The notes beneath the pieces are model-generated. The model did no database searches, was not told the DNA's origin, and saw only the letters and a program-made list of their open reading frames with translations. From RGIG6165 sp045538835 (GTDB taxonomy: Bacteria; Bacillota; Clostridia; Oscillospirales; Feifaniaceae): a DNA stretch of 64,000 bases. Below, piece by piece: positions 1 to 9,680 of this stretch; positions within the stretch are counted from its first letter, which is position 1, and the number at the start of each line of letters is the position of its first letter. The stretch lies in NCBI GenBank assembly GCA_045538835.1, contig JAZQEF010000002.1, positions 62,001 to 126,000 on the forward strand, read 5' to 3'. Made by a program: the position numbers and the translations under genes.

Positions 1-2606
1 TCATTTCTGACAGTCACTTTCTTTTCACCTGAGCGGCCCTCGCTCATGGGTGTTGCCACTTCTCTTCTCTTTATTTCTTCACCTTTGCGAATGCGCATCG
101 TGAATACCATACGGACCGTGTCTTCACGGATATCCTCATTCATACCCTCGAACATATCGTATCCGATATTTCTGTATTCGACAACAGGATCGTGCTGGGC
201 ATACGCTTTAAGACCTATACTTCCGCGAAGGTCATCCATTGCATCAATATGATCCATCCAGTTCTTATCAACTGCTCTTAAAAGTACGACTCGCTCAAGT
301 TCACGCATCATTTCAGAGCCTATATCCTGCTCTTTTCTGCCATAGTATGCAATTGCAGCATCGCAGAGTTCCTCTTTAAGCGCCTCTGCCGTTTCGGATG
401 CCGGAACATAGTCTTTTTCAAGGAAAATCCCTTTGCAGTAGTTGAGTACAGGTTCAAAGTCACCGTCTGCACACTGATCAACTCTGCCTGAAATGACACG
501 TTTTACCATACCCATGATATGATCGCGGATGTTTTCACCCTCAAGCACCTTTCTGCGCTCTTTGTATATCATATCACGCTGAACATTCATAACATCGTCA
601 TACTGAATAACGTTCTTTCTTATGTCGAAGTTCTTGCCCTCAACTCGTTTCTGCGAATTTTCTATGGTATTGGAAAGCAGATTTGCCGCGATCGGCACAT
701 CTTCGTCCATATTGAGTTTGCTGACTATTCCCTGTATCCTGTCACCGCCGAAAAGTCTCATAAGGTCATCTTCAAGCGAGATGAAGAATTTCGATTCACC
801 GGGGTCTCCCTGTCTGCCTGCGCGTCCGCGAAGCTGATTATCTATACGGCGGCTTTCATGGCGCTCTGTACCCACGATATAAAGACCGCCCGCTTCTCTG
901 ACCTTCTCAGCCTCAGCCTCTATTCCTGCCTTAAATTCAGAATAGTAGCGTTCAAACGCCTCTCTAATACCGATAATTTCTTCATCATCGGTTTCGCCGT
1001 GCGCATTCGCCTCTTTTATCAGATATTCCTCATAACCCTCTTTACGGAGTTTTTCAAGCGCCATAAATTCAGCGTTACCGCCGAGTATGATGTCAGTACC
1101 GCGTCCTGCCATATTTGTGGCAATCGTGACCGAGCCTTTTTTACCTGCCTGCGCAACTATCTCGGCTTCTCTTTCATGGTGTTTTGCATTGAGAACATTG
1201 TGCTTTATACCTTTTGCTTTAAGCAATTTTGAGAGCAGTTCCGACTTTTCGATAGAAACCGTACCTACAAGCACAGGCTGACCTTTTGCATAACACTGTT
1301 CAACCTGTCTTACTACTGCTTCATATTTTGCTTTTAAGGTAGTATAAACTTCGTCATTGTGGTCCTTTCTGACCATTGGTTTATTTGTAGGAATTTCGAC
1401 AACATCAAGAGAATATATAGCCCGAAATTCCTCTTCCTCGGTGAGGGCTGTACCAGTCATACCCGAAAGTTTGTCATAAAGACGGAAGAAGTTCTGGAAT
1501 GTAATGGTCGCAAGAGTCTTGCTCTCACTCTGTACCATAACATTTTCTTTCGCCTCTATCGCCTGATGAAGACCCTGATTATAACGCCTGCCAATCATAA
1601 GACGGCCTGTGAATTCGTCAACTATGATTATTTCACCGTCACGTACAACATAGTCGACATCACGCTTCATAACGCCGTTTGCCTTGAGCGCCTGATTTAC
1701 ATAGTGATTAAGTTCTGCATTCTCCTGGTCGGAATAGTTTTCAACGCCGAAAAAGCGTTCCGCCTTTTCAACGCCCTTAGGAGTCAGACTTGCACTTTTT
1801 GCCTTTTCATCGACAAAGTAATCATATCTGTCATCTTCAATGAATTCCTTTTTGTTTTCTTCGGTGATATAAAGCACACGGCAGGTCTTTGCAAACTGAT
1901 CTGCCTTCTTGTACATATCCGAAGAATCGTCGCCCTTACCCGATATGATAAGCGGCGTTCTCGCCTCGTCTATAAGTATTGAGTCAACCTCGTCAACGAT
2001 GGCAAAGTTGTGACCGCGCTGTACCATCTGCTCCTTACGGACCACCATATTGTCACGCAGATAGTCAAAACCGTACTCGTTGTTTGTGCCGAAGGTTATG
2101 TCGGCATCGTATGCCGCTTTTTTATCCTCTACCCCGTGTACGACAAGGCCTACCGTAAGTCCCAGATATTTGTATACTTTTCCCATCCACTCGCTGTCAC
2201 GCTTTGCAAGATAGTCATTGACCGTGACAATGTGAACCCCCTTACCCGAAAGCGCATTGAGGTATGCAGGAAGCGTTGCCACAAGTGTTTTACCTTCACC
2301 TGTCTTCATTTCCGCAATTCTTCCCTGATGAAGTACGATACCGCCGATTATCTGTACACGGTAATGCTTCATTCCGAGCACTCTCCACGCCGCTTCACGG
2401 ACGGTTGCAAAAGCCTCGGGCAATATGTCATCAAGTGTCTCGCCTGATAAAAGCCTGTCCTTGAGCAGAGAAGTCTGCTTTCTAAGTTCATCATCACTCA
2501 TTGAAGCATAATTCTCTTCAAGTGCAATGACCTTGTCCGCAATACTCTCGACCTTTTTGACTTCACGGCTGCTGTATGTGCCGAACACTTTACTGATAAG
2601 TCCCAT
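1..2606 (-). CDS. secA: Preprotein translocase ATPase SecA (C-terminus cut by window edge)
   Basis: SecA is the ATPase that pushes unfolded preproteins through the SecYEG channel at the membrane. The reading frame starts at the ATG ending at 2606 (protein begins MGLISKVFG) with a GGAG-type ribosome binding site just upstream, and stays open to base 1, giving about 868 codons, so only the C-terminal linker and any zinc-binding tail are missing. The start and the long minus-strand frame with DEAD-type ATPase and preprotein cross-linking regions fit canonical SecA. It is the only gene on the minus strand before the plus-strand trmL and glycolysis genes. Many short overlapping frames on the plus strand here are shadows of this gene. 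Certain as to family; incomplete only because of the window. Confidence 0.93.
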   Translation of the reverse strand, partial: MGLISKVFGTYSSREVKKVESIADKVIALEENYASMSDDELRKQTSLLKDRLLSGETLDDILPEAFATVREAAWRVLGMKHYRVQIIGGIVLHQGRIAEMKTGEGKTLVATLPAYLNALSGKGVHIVTVNDYLAKRDSEWMGKVYKYLGLTVGLVVHGVEDKKAAYDADITFGTNNEYGFDYLRDNMVVRKEQMVQRGHNFAIVDEVDSILIDEARTPLIISGKGDDSSDMYKKADQFAKTCRVLYITEENKKEFIEDDRYDYFVDEKAKSASLTPKGVEKAERFFGVENYSDQENAELNHYVNQALKANGVMKRDVDYVVRDGEIIIVDEFTGRLMIGRRYNQGLHQAIEAKENVMVQSESKTLATITFQNFFRLYDKLSGMTGTALTEEEEFRAIYSLDVVEIPTNKPMVRKDHNDEVYTTLKAKYEAVVRQVEQCYAKGQPVLVGTVSIEKSELLSKLLKAKGIKHNVLNAKHHEREAEIVAQAGKKGSVTIATNMAGRGTDIILGGNAEFMALEKLRKEGYEEYLIKEANAHGETDDEEIIGIREAFERYYSEFKAGIEAEAEKVREAGGLYIVGTERHESRRIDNQLRGRAGRQGDPGESKFFISLEDDLMRLFGGDRIQGIVSKLNMDEDVPIAANLLSNTIENSQKRVEGKNFDIRKNVIQYDDVMNVQRDMIYKERRKVLEGENIRDHIMGMVKRVISGRVDQCADGDFEPVLNYCKGIFLEKDYVPASETAEALKEELCDAAIAYYGRKEQDIGSEMMRELERVVLLRAVDKNWMDHIDAMDDLRGSIGLKAYAQHDPVVEYRNIGYDMFEGMNEDIREDTVRMVFTMRIRKGEEIKRREVATPMSEGRSGEKKVTVRN

Positions 2607-2745
2607 TAAATATCTCCTTTTACAAAATTAACTAATATATATAATATAACAATTATCTTTCAATTACAAACATATTTATATAAGTTTAAGAATTATTCAT
2701 TTGTCTATAGTGGAGTTTTATGGTAGACTTAAGCGGGTGATACAT

Positions 2746-3240
2746 ATGAATAAACTCAACATTGTTTTGTACGAGCCTGAAATACCTCAGAATACAGGCA
2801 ACATTTCCCGCACATGCGCCGCAACAGGCACTTCGCTTCATCTGATAAAACCCCTGGGGTTTTCAATTGATGATAAGCATTTAAAAAGAGCAGGGCTTGA
2901 CTATTGGCATCTGCTTGATTTGCATATCTACGAGAATATAGAAGAGTTTTACTCAAAAAATGACGGTCAGTTTGTCTACACTTCCACAAAGGCGGGCAAA
3001 ATACATTCCGATATGACATACGAAGGTAATGTATACCTCTTTTTCGGTCCCGAAACAAGAGGGCTTCCCGAAGAAATCATACTCAAAAATATTGATAATT
3101 CCGTCCGTCTGCCCATGATAGCAGATGCCCGTTCCCTCAACCTGTCAAATACAGTTGCAGTATGTGTGTACGAGGTGCTTCGTCAGTGGGATTATGAGGA
3201 TTTGCAAAACAGAGGAAAGTTTTCCCTTAGCAAGGATTGA
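2746..3240 (+). CDS. trmL: tRNA (cytidine/uridine-34 2'-O)-methyltransferase TrmL
   Basis: TrmL (YibK, SPOUT superfamily) methylates the ribose of the wobble nucleotide in tRNA-Leu isoacceptors using S-adenosylmethionine. The 164-residue product starts MNKLNIVLYEPEIPQNTGN, the N-terminal signature of the family, and carries the SPOUT knot residues in FFGPETRGLPEE and the C-terminal stretch LPMIADARSLNLSNTVAVC that forms the cofactor site. An earlier in-frame TTG at 2701 is possible, but the ATG at 2746 gives the usual family length. No good ribosome binding site is seen for either start. The gene ends at 3240, where its stop codon overlaps the -35 element of the pgk promoter. Confidence is high for the family; the nucleotide target is inferred from family knowledge. 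Confidence 0.92.
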   Translation: MNKLNIVLYEPEIPQNTGNISRTCAATGTSLHLIKPLGFSIDDKHLKRAGLDYWHLLDLHIYENIEEFYSKNDGQFVYTSTKAGKIHSDMTYEGNVYLFFGPETRGLPEEIILKNIDNSVRLPMIADARSLNLSNTVAVCVYEVLRQWDYEDLQNRGKFSLSKD

Positions 3241-3265
3241 CATTCCTTTAACAATAATATAAAAT
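3237..3265 (+). promoter_or_regulatory. Promoter of the pgk-tpiA-gpmI operon
   Basis: TTGACA (3237-3242), 17-bp spacer, TAAAAT (3260-3265). The -35 box overlaps the trmL stop codon. Sigma-A type by sequence only. Confidence 0.7.
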
Positions 3266-3311
3266 ACAAGGTGGTTTATTAATAAAATTTATTATAAAGG
3301 AGTTACGCAAA

Positions 3312-4517
3312 ATGTTAAACAAGAAAAATGTTGAAGACATCAATGTTTCAGGCAAAAGAGTTCTTTGCCGTTGTGACTTCAATGTTCCGCTCAAGGACGG
3401 AAAAATCACAAATGACAAGAGAATAAGAGAGTCTCTTAAGACTATCAAGTATCTTCTTGACAACAATGCAAAGCTCATCCTCTGCAGCCATCTCGGCAAG
3501 CCGAAGAACGGTCCCGAAGAGAAGTTTTCTCTCGCTCCCGTTGCCGTAAGACTTTCCGAACTTCTTGGCAAGAATGTTGTATTTGCAAACGACGATGAGG
3601 TTGTAGGCGAAAATGCAAAGAAGGCTGTTGCCGAAATGAAGGACGGCGACATCGTTCTTCTCCAGAACACACGTTTCAGAAAAGAAGAGACAAAGAATCT
3701 TGAACCTTTCAAGAGCGAACTTGCTTCACTCGCAGATGTATTCGTAATGGATGCATTCGGTTCATCACACCGTGCACACTGCTCAACAGTTGGTATTACA
3801 GAATACGTTAAGGAAACTGCCGTAGGTTACCTTATGGAAAAAGAGATCATGTATCTCGGCAATGCTGTTGAAGATCCCAAGCGTCCTTTCGTTGCTATTC
3901 TCGGCGGCGCTAAGGTTGCAGACAAACTTACAGTTATCGAAAACCTTCTCGAAAAGGTTGACACGCTCATCATCGGCGGCGGTATGGCTTACACATTTGT
4001 AAAGGCTCAGGGCGGCAGTGTCGGCACATCACTTGTTGATAATGAAAAAATTGACTACTGTAAGGAAATGCTTGCAAAGGCTGAAGCAAAGGGCGTTAAA
4101 CTCCTTCTCCCCGTTGATACAGCTATCACAGGCTCATTCCCCGATCCCATCGATGCCCCTGTAGAAATCGACTTCTGCAAGACATCAGAGATCCCCGATG
4201 ACAAGATGGGCCTTGACATCGGTCCCAAGACAATGGAAATCTTTGCATCTGCTGCAAAGGAAGCTAAGACTGTTGTATGGAACGGTCCTATGGGCGTATT
4301 TGAAAACCCCGTTCTTGCAAAAGGTACTATCGCAGTTGCACAGGCACTTGCTGATTCCGATGCTGTTACCATCATCGGCGGCGGCGATTCTGCTGCTGCA
4401 GCAGAATCACTCGGTTTTGCTGACAGAATAACTCACATTTCAACAGGCGGCGGTGCTTCACTCGAATATCTTGAAGGTAAAGAACTTCCCGGTATCGTTG
4501 CAATAGAAAGCAAATAA
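3312..4517 (+). CDS. pgk: Phosphoglycerate kinase
   Basis: Transfers the acyl phosphate of 1,3-bisphosphoglycerate to ADP, making ATP and 3-phosphoglycerate in lower glycolysis. The 401-residue length is normal. Visible motifs are the N-domain substrate loop CRCDFNVPLKDGKITND (near residue 17-33), the SHLGKPK loop, the hinge region VAILGGAKVADKL, and the C-terminal nucleotide-binding glycine motif IIGGGDSAAAAE. An AAAGGAG ribosome binding site lies nine bases before the ATG. It opens an operon with tpiA (11-bp gap) and gpmI, and its codon use (many GGC, AAG, ATC) suggests strong expression. No gap gene sits in this operon in the window. Confidence 0.98.
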   Translation: MLNKKNVEDINVSGKRVLCRCDFNVPLKDGKITNDKRIRESLKTIKYLLDNNAKLILCSHLGKPKNGPEEKFSLAPVAVRLSELLGKNVVFANDDEVVGENAKKAVAEMKDGDIVLLQNTRFRKEETKNLEPFKSELASLADVFVMDAFGSSHRAHCSTVGITEYVKETAVGYLMEKEIMYLGNAVEDPKRPFVAILGGAKVADKLTVIENLLEKVDTLIIGGGMAYTFVKAQGGSVGTSLVDNEKIDYCKEMLAKAEAKGVKLLLPVDTAITGSFPDPIDAPVEIDFCKTSEIPDDKMGLDIGPKTMEIFASAAKEAKTVVWNGPMGVFENPVLAKGTIAVAQALADSDAVTIIGGGDSAAAAESLGFADRITHISTGGGASLEYLEGKELPGIVAIESK

Positions 4518-4528
4518 GGAGAACGAAA

Positions 4529-5299
4529 ATGAAAAAAGACGTAAGAAAAGCAATCATTGCAGGTAACTGGAAAATGAACAAGACTCCTGCTGAAGCAATC
4601 GAACTTATCGATGCTATAAAGCCCCTCGTAAAGGATGCTGACTGTGAAGTTATCGTAGGCGTTCCCTATGTATGCCTTCCTGCAGCAGTTGAAGCTGTAA
4701 AGGGTTCAAACATCAAGGTTTCCGCTGAAAATGTTCACTGGGCTGAAAGCGGTGCATATACAGGTGAGATCTCAGTTCCCATGCTCAAGGCTGTAGGCGC
4801 AGAGTATGTTATCATCGGTCACAGCGAAAGAAGACAGTATTTCGGTGAAACAGACGAAACAGTAAATCTTCGCACAAAGGCTGCACTTGCAGGCGGTCTT
4901 AAGGTTATCCTCTGTGTAGGCGAACTTCTTGCAGAGAGAGAACAGGGTATCACATTTGAAACAGTTTCAAAACAGATAAAGATAAACCTCGCAGGCGTTT
5001 CGGGCGAAGATGTAAAGAACAATGTCATCATCGCTTACGAACCCGTATGGGCAATCGGCACAGGTAAAACTGCTACAAGCGACCAAGCTGAAGAAGTTAA
5101 CGCATACATCAGAAGCGTTATTGCAGGCCTTTACAGTGAAGAAGTTGCCGAAGGTACAACAATTCAGTACGGCGGTTCTATGAATGCAGGCAATGCTGAC
5201 GAACTTCTTTCAAAGGTAAATGTTGACGGCGGTCTCATCGGCGGCGCTTCACTCAAGCCGGGTGACTTTGCGGCAATCGTTGCAGCAGCAAGCAAATAA
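4529..5299 (+). CDS. tpiA: Triosephosphate isomerase
   Basis: Interconverts dihydroxyacetone phosphate and glyceraldehyde 3-phosphate. The 256-residue protein shows the TIM-barrel signature: GNWKMNKT with the catalytic Lys near residue 13-17, HSERRQYFGE with the catalytic His, the flexible loop region AYEPVWAIGTGKTA with the catalytic Glu, and the phosphate-binding QYGGSMNAGNADELL and GGLIGGASL loops. AAGGAG precedes the ATG. It lies 11 bp after pgk and 14 bp before gpmI, in the middle of the glycolytic operon. Confidence 0.98.
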   Translation: MKKDVRKAIIAGNWKMNKTPAEAIELIDAIKPLVKDADCEVIVGVPYVCLPAAVEAVKGSNIKVSAENVHWAESGAYTGEISVPMLKAVGAEYVIIGHSERRQYFGETDETVNLRTKAALAGGLKVILCVGELLAEREQGITFETVSKQIKINLAGVSGEDVKNNVIIAYEPVWAIGTGKTATSDQAEEVNAYIRSVIAGLYSEEVAEGTTIQYGGSMNAGNADELLSKVNVDGGLIGGASLKPGDFAAIVAAASK

Positions 5300-5313
5300 G
5301 AGGTACATTCAGA

Positions 5314-6828
5314 ATGAAAAAACCTTTACTTTTGATGATACTTGACGGTTACGGAATGAACGATGCGGGTGACTTCAATGCCATTTATAAGGCAAAGACA
5401 CCTGTTATGGATTCACTCATGGCATCATGCCCCGTCACAACACTTGAGGCTTCGGGTATGGCAGTCGGTCTTCCCGAAGGTCAGATGGGTAATTCCGAAG
5501 TCGGTCACACAAATATCGGTGCCGGCCGTGTGGTTTATCAGGAACTTACGAGAATAACAAAAGAAATAGATGACGGCACATTTTTTGAGAATGAGGCACT
5601 TGTCAAAGCATATGAAAATGCTAAAAATTCAGGCGGTGCCATTCACTTTATGGGACTTCTGTCTGACGGCGGTGTACATTCGCACAACTACCACCTCTAT
5701 GCCCTCATCGAGATGGCAAAGAAGTTTGGCTTGGAAAAAGTGTATGTTCACGGTATTCTCGACGGTCGTGACGTCTCCCCCACTTCAGGTGTGGACTTTG
5801 TTGCTGAACTCCAAGACAAGATGAAAGAAATCGGCGTCGGCAAGATTGCAACGCTCACAGGCAGATATTATGCTATGGACCGTGACAACAGATGGGAACG
5901 TGTTGAAAAGGCGTACAGCGCGTTCGTATACGGCGAAGGTGTAGAAAATACAGATGCAGTTGATGCTGTTAAAAAGTCATATGCAGAAGAAGTTACAGAT
6001 GAGTTTGTTCTTCCCGTCGTATGTGATAAAAACGGTACGATAAAGAGCGGTGACTCGGTTGTATTCTTCAACTTCCGTCCCGACCGTGCAAGAGAAATTA
6101 CACGCACATTTGTTGACGATGACTTTGCAGGATTTGAAAGACGCAGCGGCAGACAGAAGGTGCATTATGTATGTTTCACACAGTATGATGCATCTATGCC
6201 CAATGTCGATGTTGCCTTCAAGCCGCAGAGTCTTGATAACACACTCGGTCAGTATCTTGCTGACAACGGCAAGACACAGCTTCGAATTGCCGAAACAGAA
6301 AAATATGCTCATGTAACATTCTTCTTTAACGGCGGCGTTGAAACAGTCAGCGAGGGTGAGGACAGAGTTCTCGTAAACTCCCCCAAGGTCGCAACCTACG
6401 ACCTTCAGCCTGAAATGAGCGCTCCCGAAGTATGTGAAAAGTGTGTTGAAAACATAAAGAGCGGCAAGTATGACGTCATCATACTCAACTACGCAAACTG
6501 CGACATGGTTGGTCACACAGGTGTGTTTGAAGCAGCAGTCAAGGCAGTTGAAACAGTCGATACATGCGTAGGCAAGGTTGTTGATGCAGTCAAGGAAATG
6601 GGCGGCATAACACTTATTACTGCTGACCACGGCAATGCCGATTTTATGTTCAACCCCGACGGTTCACCCTTCACGGCGCACACAACAAATCCGGTTCCCT
6701 TTATCGTAGTGGGCAAGGATTGCAAACTTCGTGAAGGCGGCAAACTCTGCGACATCGCACCGACAATGCTTAAGATACTGGGTCTTCCCCAGCCTTCCGA
6801 AATGTCAGGCAAAAGCATTATAATGTAA
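5314..6828 (+). CDS. gpmI: 2,3-bisphosphoglycerate-independent phosphoglycerate mutase
   Basis: Converts 3-phosphoglycerate to 2-phosphoglycerate through a phosphoserine enzyme with two Mn ions. The 504-residue length is typical for the cofactor-independent form. Visible are the N-terminal metal motif LMILDGYG, the phosphoserine loop GQMGNSEVGHTNIGAGR (Ser near residue 62), the HGILDGRDVSPTS region, NFRPDRAREITR, the metal-binding NYANCDMVGHTG and TADHGNAD. It is the last gene of the operon and is followed within 10 bp by an intrinsic terminator. Confidence 0.98.
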   Translation: MKKPLLLMILDGYGMNDAGDFNAIYKAKTPVMDSLMASCPVTTLEASGMAVGLPEGQMGNSEVGHTNIGAGRVVYQELTRITKEIDDGTFFENEALVKAYENAKNSGGAIHFMGLLSDGGVHSHNYHLYALIEMAKKFGLEKVYVHGILDGRDVSPTSGVDFVAELQDKMKEIGVGKIATLTGRYYAMDRDNRWERVEKAYSAFVYGEGVENTDAVDAVKKSYAEEVTDEFVLPVVCDKNGTIKSGDSVVFFNFRPDRAREITRTFVDDDFAGFERRSGRQKVHYVCFTQYDASMPNVDVAFKPQSLDNTLGQYLADNGKTQLRIAETEKYAHVTFFFNGGVETVSEGEDRVLVNSPKVATYDLQPEMSAPEVCEKCVENIKSGKYDVIILNYANCDMVGHTGVFEAAVKAVETVDTCVGKVVDAVKEMGGITLITADHGNADFMFNPDGSPFTAHTTNPVPFIVVGKDCKLREGGKLCDIAPTMLKILGLPQPSEMSGKSIIM

Positions 6829-6835
6829 TAATTAC

Positions 6836-6866
6836 AAGAAGTCGCAGTTATACTGTGACTTCTTTA
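6836..6866 (+). terminator. Intrinsic terminator after gpmI
   Basis: Stem AAGAAGTCGCAGT / ACTGTGACTTCTT with a 3-nt loop and one G-T pair, followed by T-rich sequence. Confidence 0.85.
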
Positions 6867-6893
6867 TTATAGCGTTCTTACAATACGAATAAC

Positions 6894-6922
6894 TTGACAA
6901 CATTTCTTTGTTATTATAAAAT
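6894..6922 (+). promoter_or_regulatory. Promoter of the zinc-ribbon/DUF2085 pair
   Basis: TTGACA (6894-6899), 17-bp spacer, TAAAAT (6917-6922), 47 bp before the zinc-ribbon gene. Confidence 0.65.
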
Positions 6923-6968
6923 TTAATAAAGTATTTACTTTGCAAAAGAAATAAAGGAGAACATAGTT

Positions 6969-7262
6969 ATGGCATATTGTAAGAATTGTGGAAGAGAAAT
7001 TGATAATAACGCTATTAGGTGTCCCGATTGCGGCACTGCACAGCACAACGTACCCGTTTCTTATGACAACGGAGGTTTTGGTTGGGGTCTGCTCGGTTGT
7101 TGCATTCCGGTAGTTGGTTTGATTCTTTATCTCGTTTGGAAAGACACTAAACCCAACACTGCAAAAGCAGCAGGTATAGGCGCACTTGTTTCAGTTATCA
7201 TCAGTGTATTATATTATATTGTCATTGCTGCTATAGGTGTCGGCGCAGGAATGATGTATTAA
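6969..7262 (+). CDS. Small zinc-ribbon membrane protein
   Basis: A 97-residue protein of unknown function. The N-terminus is a zinc ribbon with two CxxC knuckles (YCKNCGRE and CPDCGTAQ, residues 4-7 and 18-21). After a short linker there are two hydrophobic segments, about residues 37-55 and 67-92, that should span the membrane. AAGGAG precedes the ATG. It overlaps the next gene by one base (TAATG), so the two are translationally coupled. Proteins of this layout are common in Clostridia and no role is assigned. Confidence 0.8.
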   Translation: MAYCKNCGREIDNNAIRCPDCGTAQHNVPVSYDNGGFGWGLLGCCIPVVGLILYLVWKDTKPNTAKAAGIGALVSVIISVLYYIVIAAIGVGAGMMY

Positions 7263-7615
7263 TGAGTTGGATTTATAAGTGGTTGCCTATACTTTTCGGC
7301 TGCCACTGTAAAGACGAACGTTCTTTCCATTATCACGGAAAGGCATTCCCCATCTGTTCCAGATGCACGGGTGAACTTGCGGGAATGCTCATATCGGCAG
7401 TATGTAGTTTTTTCATTCGTCCTACCGTAATCGTTTCTATCATAATGATGCTTCCTATGGTAGCCGACGGTTTTATTCAAATGAAAACATCGTATGAGAG
7501 CACAAATTTTCGACGTGCAGTAACAGGTTTTTTATTTGGTTATGCACTTATTGTATTGTTTTATACATCAACTATAACTGCCTATAAGTTCGGTTTTAAT
7601 TTAGTACAAAAATAG
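7262..7615 (+). CDS. DUF2085-family membrane protein
   Basis: A 117-residue protein with the DUF2085 hallmark: an N-terminal GCHCKDERSFHYHGK segment and the conserved ICSRCTGELAGM motif, followed by three hydrophobic segments. The cysteine/histidine pattern suggests metal or heme binding, but the function is not known. It is coupled to the upstream zinc-ribbon gene by a one-base overlap and ends just before a bidirectional terminator. Confidence 0.8.
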   Translation: MSWIYKWLPILFGCHCKDERSFHYHGKAFPICSRCTGELAGMLISAVCSFFIRPTVIVSIIMMLPMVADGFIQMKTSYESTNFRRAVTGFLFGYALIVLFYTSTITAYKFGFNLVQK

Positions 7616-7640
7616 CAAGTCGTTACGACTTGCTATTTTT
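7608..7640. terminator. Bidirectional terminator between DUF2085 gene and feoB
   Basis: Perfect stem AAAAATAGCAAGTCG / CGACTTGCTATTTTT around a TTA loop. It serves both convergent genes. Confidence 0.88.
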
Positions 7641-9676
7641 TATATACCAAATGCCTTGCCGACAAAATTTACAAGTATGCAGGAGACTATACCAAAAGCG
7701 GTTGGTAACAGTGCAGCAACAAGTGTCCACTTTATGCTGCCCGTTTCTTTTTTTACGGTTATGAGGGATGTTGAACATGGCCAGTGCATCAGAGAGAAGA
7801 GCAGTACACATATCGCTGTAAGCGGTGTCCAGCCATTTTGAATAAAAAGAGTTTTCATTGCCCCCGTTCCAAGTGACGCCAGAGTACCCTCTGCCGTATA
7901 TGCCATAATCATTATCGGTGCCACTATCTCATTGGCGGGAAACCCTAAAATAAAAGCAATTAAAATAACGCCGTCGAGCCCCATAAGTTTTCCGAGCGGA
8001 TCAAGAAATTCTGAAATGAGAGAGAGCAGGCTCATATCCCCTACCATAACATTTGCCATAATCCATATGACAAGTCCGGCAGGTGCCGCAACTGCAACTG
8101 CTCTGCCTAAAACAAAAACCGTTCTGTCGAGTACCGAGCGGATTATGACCTTGCCTATCTGCGGCTTTCTGTAAGGCGGAAGTTCAAGCGTAAAAGATGA
8201 GGGTACACCTTTTAAAAGCGTCTTTGAAAGCAGTTTTGTCGCCGCAAAGGTCATTCCTACCGACAGAAGTATAACTCCCGTCATTATCAGCGCAGATATG
8301 GCAGACGAAAACATTCCGCTGCCGACTAAAAACACCGTTATCATGGTTATTATAAGCGGAAACCTGCCGTTGCAGGGAACAAAACTGTTTGTCAGTATTG
8401 CAAGCAGTCTTTCTCTGGGTGAATCTATTATTCTGCATCCCATTATGCCGACAGCATTACAACCAAAGCCCATACACATGGTAAGCGACTGCTTGCCGCA
8501 AGTGTTGCAGCACTTGAAAGGTTTATCGAGATTGTATGCCACTCTCGGCAGGTATCCGACATCTTCAAGCAGTGTAAATAGAGGAAAGAATATAGCCATC
8601 GGCGGCAGCATCACTGAAACCACCCATGCAAGCACTCTGTATATGCCAAACACAAGCGCATCACACAGCACATTCGGCAATCCGATACTAATCAAAAAAA
8701 CGTATATTTTATCCTGTAGGAAAAAGAGTCCTTGCGACAACAGTCCCGACGGATAATTTGCCCCCTCCATCGTTATCCAGAATATGAGCGCAAGCATAGC
8801 AATCATTATGGGATAACCTATTATCTTGCTTGTGAGAATTTTATCTATTTTTTTATCTCTCGGACTGTATTTATGCTGATTGTATACCACAGCGCCGTCA
8901 CATATCTCTTCAGCCTTTGCCACAATGCTTGAAACTATCATATCTTTTAGTTTGTCGCCGTCTATCCCCTTTTGCCTGAGTTCATTTCGTATATCAGAGG
9001 CAAGTTTTTTTAAATTGCTGTCAGCGCCTGCAATATTGTTTATAAGGTCTTCATCACCCTCAAGCAGTCGGAGCGCAGTCCAGCGCTTGCTATTTTTATT
9101 ATCAAGTAAGGGAGAGAGTTTTTCTATCGCCTCTTCAATTTCTGCAGGATATTTTATTTCTACGCTATCATACGCCAAATTTTCATCAAGTGCAGATATG
9201 ACTTTATCTATGCTTTTTTTATCTCTCGCCACAGTTTGTATTACGGGAACACCGAGTCTTTCTTCTATTTTCTTCACATCAATATCTATGTGTTTTCTTT
9301 TTGCCTCATCTGCAAGGTTTAAGCATACTATCACTCTTCTGCCCGTTTCCATTATCTGTAAAACGAGATTTAAATTTCTCTCAAGGCAGGTCGAATCGCA
9401 CACGACCACAACAGCATCAGGTCTGCCGAAACATATAAAATCACGGGCGACCTCCTCCTCCGCAGAGTGCGCCATAAGTGAATAGGTTCCCGGAATATCC
9501 ACAAATATGTAATTTTTATGGCGTCCTGCGGCATTTGACACCGTCTTCCCTGCCCAGTTGCCCGTATGCTGTTTCATGCCTGTCAGCGCATTAAACAGCG
9601 TGCTCTTTCCGACATTCGGATTGCCTGCAAGCGCTACGACCTTGTCACCAGGTCTTGCCTTTATGTTAATACTCAC
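7640..9676 (-). CDS. feoB: Ferrous iron transport protein B
   Basis: Main Fe(II) importer: a cytosolic GTPase domain fused to a polytopic membrane channel. At 678 residues it is of ordinary length for Firmicutes. The G-domain shows G1 GNPNVGKST, the G3 region DIPGTYSL and CLNLADE (G4-like). The membrane half carries the paired gate motifs around FGCNAVGIMGCRII and NSFVPCNGRFP, with the conserved cysteines. The start is GTG at 9676 preceded by AGAGGTGAT; its ribosome binding site overlaps the feoA stop codon, so the two are coupled. Convergent with the DUF2085 gene. Confidence 0.96.
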   Translation of the reverse strand: MSINIKARPGDKVVALAGNPNVGKSTLFNALTGMKQHTGNWAGKTVSNAAGRHKNYIFVDIPGTYSLMAHSAEEEVARDFICFGRPDAVVVVCDSTCLERNLNLVLQIMETGRRVIVCLNLADEAKRKHIDIDVKKIEERLGVPVIQTVARDKKSIDKVISALDENLAYDSVEIKYPAEIEEAIEKLSPLLDNKNSKRWTALRLLEGDEDLINNIAGADSNLKKLASDIRNELRQKGIDGDKLKDMIVSSIVAKAEEICDGAVVYNQHKYSPRDKKIDKILTSKIIGYPIMIAMLALIFWITMEGANYPSGLLSQGLFFLQDKIYVFLISIGLPNVLCDALVFGIYRVLAWVVSVMLPPMAIFFPLFTLLEDVGYLPRVAYNLDKPFKCCNTCGKQSLTMCMGFGCNAVGIMGCRIIDSPRERLLAILTNSFVPCNGRFPLIITMITVFLVGSGMFSSAISALIMTGVILLSVGMTFAATKLLSKTLLKGVPSSFTLELPPYRKPQIGKVIIRSVLDRTVFVLGRAVAVAAPAGLVIWIMANVMVGDMSLLSLISEFLDPLGKLMGLDGVILIAFILGFPANEIVAPIMIMAYTAEGTLASLGTGAMKTLFIQNGWTPLTAICVLLFSLMHWPCSTSLITVKKETGSIKWTLVAALLPTAFGIVSCILVNFVGKAFGI

Positions 9677-9680
9677 CGTA

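Noticed and set aside
519..2447. Several long plus-strand frames opposite secA
   Set aside because: Shadows of the strongly coding minus strand; low-complexity, Cys/Phe-rich composition and no family resemblance.
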